Shown one piece after another: positions 6,122-12,179 of a stretch of DNA of 13,912 nt. Source of the stretch: Lachnospiraceae bacterium (GTDB taxonomy: Bacteria; Bacillota; Clostridia; Lachnospirales; Lachnospiraceae); the NCBI GenBank assembly GCA_009774535.1, contig VSNY01000097.1, positions 1-13,912 of the forward strand. The letters run 5' to 3'. Position 1 is the first letter of the stretch. The number at the start of each line of letters is the position of its first letter. The position numbers and the translations under genes were made by a program. A model generated the notes under the pieces. The model did not search any database. It saw only the letters and a program-made list of their open reading frames with translations, and was not told where the DNA came from.

Positions 6122-7396
6122 ATGTTTTTTAAAATAAAAGAGGAAGAAATGATAGATTTTAGTTCTAATAGGTTGGATATGATGCAAATGAGCGACGAAG
6201 AAATTAATAACAAATATGTATCTGGTGAAGTAAGAATAGTAACAGAACAGGCAAGATATCCGTTGGACAGCATTGTTCCAATGTTGGATGGGGGAAAATA
6301 TGTGCTTACGCCAGAATATCAAAGAAGGCATCGGTGGGATCAAATAAAGAAATCCAAATTAATAGAATCTTTCATTATGAATGTCCCGATTCCACCTGTT
6401 TTTTTATATGAAACGGATTATGCGTATTATGAAGTAATGGATGGTTTGCAGAGATTGACCGCGATCAGAGATTTTTATAAAAATGGTTATGAATTGCAAG
6501 GATTGGAATTATGGCCAGAATTGAATGGTAGAACTTATGATCGCTTACCAGAAAAGATTCGGCAGGGGATTGACCGCAGATATGTTTCATCTATTATTTT
6601 ATTACAAGAGTCTGCACGTTCTCCTGAGGAAGCGCTTTTTATGAAACAATTGGTTTTTGAAAGGATTAACAGTGGTGGGGTTAAATTAGAGGCACAAGAA
6701 ACACGTAACGCCCTGCATAATGGAAAAATGAATCTTTTATGTATAGAACTTTCTCAGAATATATATTTTCGCAGGTTATTTGGTATTCCATATGTAAATG
6801 TGAATCATATTCCTGATATGAATAGTAATTTGTCTGTTTGTGAAGATCAGCTTGATGGTGAATTGGACAAAAATGCTTTATTTAATGATATGACAGATGT
6901 AGAACTTGTACTTAGATTTTTTGCATTCCGTAATATTGATGGATATGCCAGGAATACATTGAAATTATTTCTAGATGAATATTTAAAACATGCAAATTCT
7001 TTTAGTGAAAAGTTGTTAAATGAGTTGAAGCAGATCTTTGAGGAAGTCATAAAATTTGCGTATGAATTGTTGGGAGATGATGCTTTTAAGTTATATCGGA
7101 AAAGATATAGCAAAAGTGGTGAATCTTGGTATTGGTATAATAGACCAACGACAACTGTATATGATCCGATCATGCAAATTTTATCTCAACTATTGAAACA
7201 TAAAAATGAATTGATTCGTAAAAAAAAGGAAATCCATTCGGAATTAGAGACGATGTATAAAGAAAAGTATTTTATATTTGAGGGAAGAAATACAAATAAA
7301 AATAATGTAGAGGAAAGATATAAAACATACAAAGAATTTTTTTCAAAGTTTATTGATGGTGGTATAGAAAATGAAAAGTACAGTCTTAGCATTTAA
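6122..7396 (+). CDS. DUF262 (GmrS/ParB-like) domain protein, probable first gene of a defence pair
   Basis: The 424-residue protein carries a DUF262 domain: TPEYQRRHRW (63-72), ESFIMNVPIPPVFLYE (82-97), EVMDGLQRLTAI (104-115) and ERINSGGVKLEAQETRNA (180-197). In this family the DGQQR-type motif is linked to NTP binding or hydrolysis; here it reads DGLQR, a common variant. The C-terminal part (about 255-424) is helical, with TTTVYDPIM (343-351) as in longer DUF262 proteins. There is no HNH/DUF1524 nuclease domain, unlike fused GmrSD proteins, so the nuclease is probably the next gene, which starts 26 nt before this stop. The coding sequence is visibly AT-rich against the genes on both sides, suggesting transfer. 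AAGGAGG 6 nt upstream supports this start. The family is clear; the defence role is inferred. Confidence 0.85.
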   Translation: MFFKIKEEEMIDFSSNRLDMMQMSDEEINNKYVSGEVRIVTEQARYPLDSIVPMLDGGKYVLTPEYQRRHRWDQIKKSKLIESFIMNVPIPPVFLYETDYAYYEVMDGLQRLTAIRDFYKNGYELQGLELWPELNGRTYDRLPEKIRQGIDRRYVSSIILLQESARSPEEALFMKQLVFERINSGGVKLEAQETRNALHNGKMNLLCIELSQNIYFRRLFGIPYVNVNHIPDMNSNLSVCEDQLDGELDKNALFNDMTDVELVLRFFAFRNIDGYARNTLKLFLDEYLKHANSFSEKLLNELKQIFEEVIKFAYELLGDDAFKLYRKRYSKSGESWYWYNRPTTTVYDPIMQILSQLLKHKNELIRKKKEIHSELETMYKEKYFIFEGRNTNKNNVEERYKTYKEFFSKFIDGGIENEKYSLSI

Positions 7397-8438
7397 TAAA
7401 AAGATCAATGAGCTGAAAGAGCATCTTTTATTTGATAAAAAAGTGCAGCGAGATATTGCCGATTTGCTTCAAAAGCAGGAACATGTTCCAGAAAGTTTGA
7501 AAAAGATGCTTCGGCAGCCGGAAAAAAAGATTTTTGACTATAAACTGTCTATCTTAATTTTATATGGCTCTTTTGAAAATTTTGTTGAAAATATAATATA
7601 TAGTTACCTGGATAAATTAAATTGTAATATAGAACGATTTATAGATTTACCTAAAGATATTATTGATAGTCATACAGATCTTTCAGCAAAGTTATTAGGT
7701 TACATGCATGCGGGGTATGGAAAATATGATCAGATCACAGATGAAGAAGTAGTGCGTAAATTGTATTCATGTGTAAGTAATGCAGAAAAATATAAGTTAA
7801 ATATAATTGCTTTTACACATCATTCTTCTAATCTTAGAATAGATGCAGTAAGAGAATTATTTAATGGGATTGGATTGAAGGGCATTGATAAAAAAATTAT
7901 ACAGGAGAATAAATTTAAAAAGTCTATTCAGCTTTTAGAAGAAGATTTTAGAGAGGAACTCGGACAGAAAATACTTTTAGAGAAAGCTTTTTCAAAGATC
8001 AATGAAATTGTAGAGCGCAGAAATGATATTGCTCATGGTGTAGATGATGCGGATGAAAATATATTATCGGTGGATGTGATCTTAACTTATTGTGATTATT
8101 TTATATCATTAGTGGAAGCAATTTATATTATTGTTTTGCGGGAGTATGTTACGCTTATGATTCAAAATAAGAGCGTAACTGTACATGAATTAGGAATCCC
8201 TATAGCAGTTTATAATAATAGTATTATTTGCCTTAATAATAAAAATATACAAATCAAGAATGGAAATTGTATCGCGGGAAAAAATAGTAAAGATCAGGTA
8301 AGAGTTGGGCAAATAATTTCTCTTCAAATTGAGGAAAAACAGGTTGATTATATATCAGAAAAGTGTTCCGTAGATTTTGGAGCGAGGGTAGATTTTTATG
8401 CGAGTGAAAAAGATACATATTATCTTATTGATTTATGA
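7371..8438 (+). CDS. HEPN-domain protein (MAE_28990/RiboL-PSP-like), probable RNase effector
   Basis: The 355-residue product has an N-terminal helical domain in which LILYGSFENFVENIIYSYL (62-80) and ERRNDIAHG (215-223) match the pattern of RiboL-PSP/MAE_28990-type HEPN proteins. R217-N-D-I-A-H222 is the Rx4-6H motif that forms the RNA-cleaving site in active HEPN dimers, and it is intact. About 265-355 looks beta-rich (alternating short hydrophobic strands, GIPIAVYNN..., VRVGQIISLQI) and I do not recognise it. The ATG overlaps the DUF262 gene by 26 nt and has only a weak TGGTGG (7357-7362), pointing to translational coupling. A DUF262 regulator with a HEPN RNase would fit a phage-defence or toxin-type pair. 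The exact HEPN subfamily is uncertain. Confidence 0.75.
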   Translation: MKSTVLAFNKKINELKEHLLFDKKVQRDIADLLQKQEHVPESLKKMLRQPEKKIFDYKLSILILYGSFENFVENIIYSYLDKLNCNIERFIDLPKDIIDSHTDLSAKLLGYMHAGYGKYDQITDEEVVRKLYSCVSNAEKYKLNIIAFTHHSSNLRIDAVRELFNGIGLKGIDKKIIQENKFKKSIQLLEEDFREELGQKILLEKAFSKINEIVERRNDIAHGVDDADENILSVDVILTYCDYFISLVEAIYIIVLREYVTLMIQNKSVTVHELGIPIAVYNNSIICLNNKNIQIKNGNCIAGKNSKDQVRVGQIISLQIEEKQVDYISEKCSVDFGARVDFYASEKDTYYLIDL

Positions 8439-8460
8439 TTTTGCATGATCTAGCTAAAAG

Positions 8461-8512
8461 ACGGTCAGTAAATAAGTTATACAAATTACTGACCGTTCTA
8501 AAATACTTTTTT
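8461..8512. terminator. Strong hairpin after the DUF262-HEPN operon
   Basis: ACGGTCAGTAA (8461-8471) and TTACTGACCGT (8486-8496) form a perfect 11-bp stem with a 14-nt loop. On the plus strand six T follow at 8507-8512; on the minus strand the hairpin is followed by CTTTTAG. It lies between two convergent genes and probably serves both, although the T run is 10 nt from the stem. Confidence 0.6.
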
Positions 8513-8536
8513 ACACAATATTATATATAAGGTAGT

Positions 8537-9838
8537 TTAAGAACTGCGTTTCTTATGCATCGATAACAGTCGATCCAGATAGATGGATTGAAACTGTTTG
8601 CTTGCCAGCGCCTGCTTCAGAGGCGGCAGCTTTAGTATGGTTCCAAAAACCGCAGCCATAGCCCGGTGATTTGCAAAAGCCTGGTTGTCAAAAATCAGAT
8701 TTTGCAGCGTGCCTTTTTCAATTGCCTGCAGGACAAACCGATGCGTGCTGTTTACAGGTGTAATAATCTGGATGGGACGCCGCTTTAAATGAATTGCTCC
8801 TGCAGGACAGTTTCTTGCGCATACGCCGCAGCCAAGGCAGATTTCCGTGTTAATAACAGGCTGTTTTTTGGTCTTGCTGTCAGCGTCCGTTGTATCTTCT
8901 TTCATGGTAATTGCAAGCACCGGACAGACATTCGCACATTTTCCGCACCCGATACAAGGATTTGATAATATTTCTGGCAGATAATTTGTAGTTGCTACCG
9001 GCTGCATCGGACTGAAATGTCTTGCTGCCTGCAGCGCTTCACAGCAGCAGCCGCAGCAGTTACAAATAAATGCCGGGTGTTCTCTGACATTTTCACCGAT
9101 CTGAACCAGGTTGCTGGCATACGAACGTTCCAGTGCGTCTTTGGCTTCTTCTTTTGAGATCAATCTGGCATATCCGCCATGTTCCGAAAGAGAACGGGCG
9201 ACGTTGTCAAAAGTCAGACATACATCCCAAGGGGCATCTATTTCGCAGGGGTGTCCGGCATGGTACATCTTGTGTCTGCAGTAACAGGTTCCAAGGCCAA
9301 TATATTGCGCTTCTTCGACAATATGCGTGGCACGTTCATAATCAAGAATATGATTCGTCTGACGATTCGTCAACACCGGTTCCTGTACAAAGACACGTCC
9401 AAGCCTTGTTTCTGTTACAAAAAACAGATCTTTGATAAAATCCTCTTCTACATTCATGTATTGATAATAGAGCGTACTAAGATAATGCTGGTCAATATCC
9501 CCACGTGTACGCATCAGAGCAAATTCAATAAACCCGGCCATTGGAGGCGGCATAACAAATTGACGCTGTCCATGGTATTCAGAGTCTACAAGCAGTGCTT
9601 TGTCACAAAGATGGTCTAAGAACTTTTCAGCTTTTGCCTCAGTCGTTCCCCAGATTTTTGCCGCCTTTTTCACCGTGAACGGGCGGACTGGCAGCAGTGC
9701 GGCCCATTTCGCTTCTTTTTCAGTGTATAATACCTGCAAGATTTTATAAAGTGTTTCTGTTGGAGGCGCTCCTTGTGTAAACCAGTTGATGCGGTCTTCC
9801 AGATTTTTGTAAGCATCTCTTGTTGTCAAATGTCCCAT
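8537..9838 (-). CDS. 4Fe-4S dicluster-ferredoxin protein with an extra cysteine-rich region
   Basis: The 433-residue protein starts with a winged-helix-like region (about 25-95, TLYKILQVLYTEKEAKWAALL, FTVKKAAKIWG). A cysteine-rich middle follows (GTCYCRHK, C185 and C187; C198; C207; then CNCCGCCC, 259-266). Two ferredoxin-type clusters come next, CIGCGKCANVCP (295-306) and CLGCGVCARNCP (334-345), and a helical tail. The pattern fits a cytoplasmic electron-transfer or redox-sensing protein; I know similar proteins in anaerobes only as 4Fe-4S binding proteins without a proven partner. I chose the ATG at 9838 because AGGAGGT (minus strand, 9847-9853) lies 8 nt upstream; the frame extends to 9916 without a comparable site. 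No redox enzyme genes adjoin it, so its partner is unknown. Confidence 0.82.
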   Translation of the reverse strand: MGHLTTRDAYKNLEDRINWFTQGAPPTETLYKILQVLYTEKEAKWAALLPVRPFTVKKAAKIWGTTEAKAEKFLDHLCDKALLVDSEYHGQRQFVMPPPMAGFIEFALMRTRGDIDQHYLSTLYYQYMNVEEDFIKDLFFVTETRLGRVFVQEPVLTNRQTNHILDYERATHIVEEAQYIGLGTCYCRHKMYHAGHPCEIDAPWDVCLTFDNVARSLSEHGGYARLISKEEAKDALERSYASNLVQIGENVREHPAFICNCCGCCCEALQAARHFSPMQPVATTNYLPEILSNPCIGCGKCANVCPVLAITMKEDTTDADSKTKKQPVINTEICLGCGVCARNCPAGAIHLKRRPIQIITPVNSTHRFVLQAIEKGTLQNLIFDNQAFANHRAMAAVFGTILKLPPLKQALASKQFQSIYLDRLLSMHKKRSS

Positions 9839-10016
9839 TTTTAAATACCTCCTGTTTCCTGCAGCCAGAAACTGCGCACATTGCAACATAGCCAGTCCAC
9901 ATGTATTACTTCGCATACTGCAGGATTATTCTGCACAATATGACATAGTAACTGTGGTATCGCTGTTTACAGTTTCTGCTGGATATGGATGTTTATAGAA
10001 TTTTGGTTCTTCTGGT

Positions 10017-10022
10017 AGTATA
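10017..10022 (-). promoter_or_regulatory. Candidate extended -10 promoter for the iron-sulfur protein gene
   Basis: The minus strand reads TGTTATACT, an extended -10 element with TATACT at 10017-10022, the same nonamer as in the response regulator promoter. No good -35 is visible. Use of this site would give a leader of about 170 nt before the ATG at 9838. Confidence 0.35.
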
Positions 10023-10114
10023 ACACAGATTTGCTTAATTATGGGTATTATTTCAATATAGAGTGATGATAATGGCATAATTCTAATTTTAGGGAACAGA
10101 TGCGTTTCTTTTTT

Positions 10115-10353
10115 GGCACCCCGGACGTGACCGTGACCGCGGAACGGGAGGGCAGCCCGGCGGCATAGGATTGAGCGGACTGGGGCAACGCTGTGGCGAA
10201 CTAATCGCTAACTGCGACTAAGACAGTCGGCGTGTGGGCCTCCTGCCTAAGTCGCAGTTAGCGATTAGTTCACCACAGCGTTGCCCCAGTCCGCCCAGGG
10301 TGTATCTTCCGCCCAAATCCCAGCCCGCCGCCCGCAGTGTCGTCCGGGTTACC
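10115..10353. mobile_element. GC-rich non-coding palindromic element, MITE-like
   Basis: A GC-rich block stands out sharply from AT-rich sequence on both sides. Its outer ends are imperfect inverted repeats, GGCACCCCGGACG (10115-10127) and CGTCCGGGTTACC (10341-10353), matching at 11 of 13 positions. Inside is the long inverted repeat at 10175-10294. The left flank also has a tandem GTGACC (10127-10138). It carries no convincing frame or transposase. A non-autonomous transposable element, or a large structured RNA or DNA, are both possible. I found no clear target-site duplication. The element's limits are my estimate. Confidence 0.45.
10175..10294. repeat. Near-perfect long inverted repeat, 45-nt arms
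   Basis: Positions 10175-10219 are the reverse complement of 10250-10294 except at one base (C10197 against A10272). Pairing continues inward with two mismatches to 10226 and 10243, leaving a 16-nt loop (10227-10242). As RNA or single-stranded DNA this would form a hairpin of about 52 bp. It lies between the divergent iron-sulfur protein gene and the LytM-like gene. It is not followed by a T run on either strand, so it is not a plain terminator. Confidence 0.9.
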
Positions 10354-10467
10354 ACACCCTCCCCCCAGCAATTCAAATTGGAAAATATTAAAAAGAAAAA
10401 TCCTGCATAACTATCCGTTTTCAGGCAACACTATTTTTAAACAAATCAAGAAGGTGGATGGTGTCAA

Positions 10468-11376
10468 ATGAAAAGGAATAGAATGCGAAGATTTTTCCAA
10501 CAAAAACAGTATGCAATTGCTTCTCTTGTATTATTTGCAGCAATTGCGGCTATGTCCGGTGTATATGTGTCTAACCGGATCACAAGTACACGCCAGGAAC
10601 AGGAACTGGCGCAGAAAGAACAGGAACTGGCGGATGCAAACCTGCAGGGACAGGAGCAGGCGGCTGATTTTGACAGTGGTATGGATCAGTTTGTAAATCC
10701 GTCAAATCTTCCGGATCAGAAAGAAGAGACGCAAAGTGTTACTTCTATTATAAAGCCGGAGAAAAAAACAGAGAGCGGTCAGACGCGGACGGATGACAAT
10801 GTCGGAACTACAGTAGATACAGAACAGCAAACTAACAGCCAGAAGGATACAGCACAGACGGAAGCAGAAAAACAGCCAGCCAAAACGCGGCAGGAACAGT
10901 CAAAACAGCAGGAGAAGAAAAAAGATACTGCAGCGCATTCAAAGGCAGCAGTTTCGCTTAATTTTTCCCCGGATTCTGATTTGAGCTGGCCGCTGGAAGG
11001 AGACGTCATCTTAAACTATAGCATGGACCAGACGGTCTATTTTGCGACGCTGGATCAGTATAAATATAATCCTGCGCTGATTATTGCCGGAAAGGTCAAT
11101 GATCCGGTGAATGCCGCAGCTACAGGTAAGATTACGGATATTTCCGCTAATGAAGAGACTGGCGTGACGGTTACGATGGATCTTGGTAACGGATATCAGT
11201 CTGTTTATGGACAGTTAAAGGAAGTGCTGTATAAGGAAGGCGCGACAGTGGAAGCTGGTAATGCGATTGGGTATATTGCGGAGCCTACCAAGTATTATTC
11301 AGTGGAAGGCAGTAATTTGTATTTTGAACTGCAGAAAGATCAGGAGCCGGTAAATCCAATGGAATTTATGCAGTAA
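10468..11376 (+). CDS. Membrane-anchored LytM/M23-like protein with degenerate active site (SpoIIQ-like)
   Basis: The 302-residue protein has a short basic N-terminus, one transmembrane helix (about 15-35), a short coiled-coil-like repeat (QEQELAQKEQELA, 43-55) and a Q/E/K-rich linker (about 82-160). An LytM/M23 fold follows (about 173-300: LSWPLEGDVILNYSMD, DPVNAAATGKI, VTVTMDLGNGYQSVYGQL, EGATVEAGNAIGYI, SNLYFEL). In active M23 enzymes zinc is held by HxxxD and HxH; here the matching positions read NPALIIAG and NLYFE, and the YAHL-like histidine is replaced (VYGQL). The protein is therefore probably not a peptidase but a structural or activating LytM protein outside the membrane, as SpoIIQ is in engulfment. 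The spore role is inferred from the build only. AAGGTGG (10451-10457) lies 10 nt upstream of the ATG. Confidence 0.82.
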   Translation: MKRNRMRRFFQQKQYAIASLVLFAAIAAMSGVYVSNRITSTRQEQELAQKEQELADANLQGQEQAADFDSGMDQFVNPSNLPDQKEETQSVTSIIKPEKKTESGQTRTDDNVGTTVDTEQQTNSQKDTAQTEAEKQPAKTRQEQSKQQEKKKDTAAHSKAAVSLNFSPDSDLSWPLEGDVILNYSMDQTVYFATLDQYKYNPALIIAGKVNDPVNAAATGKITDISANEETGVTVTMDLGNGYQSVYGQLKEVLYKEGATVEAGNAIGYIAEPTKYYSVEGSNLYFELQKDQEPVNPMEFMQ

Positions 11377-11392
11377 ATAACCAGAAAAATGA

Positions 11393-11421
11393 TTGGCACA
11401 GCCAGATAAAAAGCATATAAT
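11393..11421 (+). promoter_or_regulatory. Strong sigma-A promoter upstream of a long untranslated region
   Basis: TTGGCA (11393-11398) and TATAAT (11416-11421) are exactly 17 bp apart, close to ideal. Transcription should start near 11428, more than 370 nt before the next credible start codon. It begins 17 nt after the stop of the LytM-like gene. Confidence 0.75.
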
Positions 11422-11427
11422 ATTAAG

Positions 11428-11798
11428 GTAACGGCCAATCCTTACAGGAGTGAAACCAATACGAGCAGAGTATGCCGGCGAAAATACGATGCGGCGCGGC
11501 AGTTTTCAATTTTCCGGTTCTTTGGTCAGACAGGACTTTGGAACGAAAGAAAGCAACTGGAACCGTTGTGCCGCAGACATGAGTAGGATACGCGATGTGC
11601 CAGCCAGTGTCAGATGCGGCAATTGGGTTGTCAGCCGTATGGCGGCAGCGTAAGATGCAGCAGTTGATCCTTACAGCCGCATACATTAGATCCTGACGGG
11701 GATCGGGCGGACTGGCGGGGTACGCAGATTGGTCGATTGCATAGACGTGGAATCAGGGGTCTTTTGCGCATAGGAATGGCGCAGGAGGCTCCTTACAT
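11428..11798 (+). ncRNA. Probable structured leader or small RNA of unknown family
   Basis: No convincing protein is encoded here: the 67-codon plus frame at 11450-11653 and the opposite minus frame resemble nothing I know. The region has several nested stems: CGGTTC (11515-11520) with GAACCG (11560-11565); CAAC/GTTG (11554-11568); TGCCGCA (11569-11575) with TGCGGCA (11615-11621), continued inward by GACA/TGTC; GCCG/CGGC (11634-11646); and GATCC/GGATC (11689-11704). ATCCTTACAG occurs twice (11438 and 11667). The strong promoter at 11393 would transcribe it. I tried RNase P, tmRNA, SRP, 6S and T-box hallmarks and saw none. A decayed gene is the main alternative. Confidence 0.4.
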
Positions 11799-11828
11799 AT
11801 GTTTGGGAAATTTGGTTTGGAGTGTGTC

Positions 11829-12179
11829 ATGAAGATCAGGAATTATACTTATATTGTAGAGTGCAGGGATGGAAAGCTGTATACAGGATGGACAAACTGT
11901 ATTGAAGAGAGGCTGCGGGCGCATAACAGCGGCAAAGGCGCACGATTTACAAGGGGGCGGATTCCGGTAACGCTGCGGTATTTAGAAATACTGGGGACAA
12001 AATCGGAGGCATTGAAGCGGGAAGCTGCGATAAAAAAACTAAGCCGTAAAACAAAACTAGAATTAATTAAAGGAAGTAATCTGGAAAAAATATTGGAAGA
12101 AAATGAGATACGAATTGACTTTTTCCCTATTGTTTGCTATGATGGAACACGTTGCAGTCAACAAACAGAAGGAGCAAAA
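11829..12179 (+). CDS. GIY-YIG nuclease domain (YhbQ/UPF0213-like), frame continuous with helicase
   Basis: From the ATG at 11829 the frame encodes a GIY-YIG domain of the small stand-alone type: NYTYIVECRDGKLYTGWTNCIEERLRAHNSGKGARFTRGR, then LKREAAIKKLSRKTKLELIKG. The GIY half is the YIV segment, YTG stands for YIG, and the RxxxH pattern (RLRAHN) and glutamate (KSEALKRE) are in place. Related proteins are about 80-100 residues and end shortly after LELIKG. Here no stop follows: the frame crosses about 34 poorly conserved residues and joins the helicase at 12180. GGAG (11819-11822) lies 6 nt before this ATG; an in-frame ATG at 11799 with AGGAGG (11783-11788) 10 nt away adds ten residues and is a fair alternative. 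The full open frame is 11799-13763 (654 codons). Confidence 0.72.
12115..12143 (+). promoter_or_regulatory. Internal promoter of the DEAD-box helicase
   Basis: TTGACT (12115-12120) and TATGAT (12138-12143) are 17 bp apart, with a TG one base before the -10. The start would be near 12150, leaving about 30 nt with AAGGAG (12169-12174) 5 nt before the ATG at 12180. It lies inside the open frame that joins the GIY-YIG domain to the helicase. Confidence 0.65.

Noticed and set aside
9179..9619. 146-codon plus-strand frame
   Set aside because: It lies wholly opposite the well-supported iron-sulfur protein gene and has no family resemblance.
9839..9916. 26-codon N-terminal extension of the iron-sulfur protein
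   Set aside because: AGGAGGT sits 8 nt before the ATG at 9838, inside the extension, and the extra residues match nothing recognisable.
10175..10294. Integron attC site or ordinary terminator
   Set aside because: No integrase or attC core motifs are visible, and no T run follows the hairpin on either strand; the arms are also far longer than in terminators.
10468..11376. Active zinc endopeptidase
   Set aside because: The histidine and aspartate metal ligands of M23 enzymes are not found at the expected positions.
11450..11653. 67-codon plus-strand frame and the overlapping minus-strand frame at 11423-11686 as genes
   Set aside because: Neither resembles a known protein, and the complementary segments fit a structured RNA or decayed sequence better.
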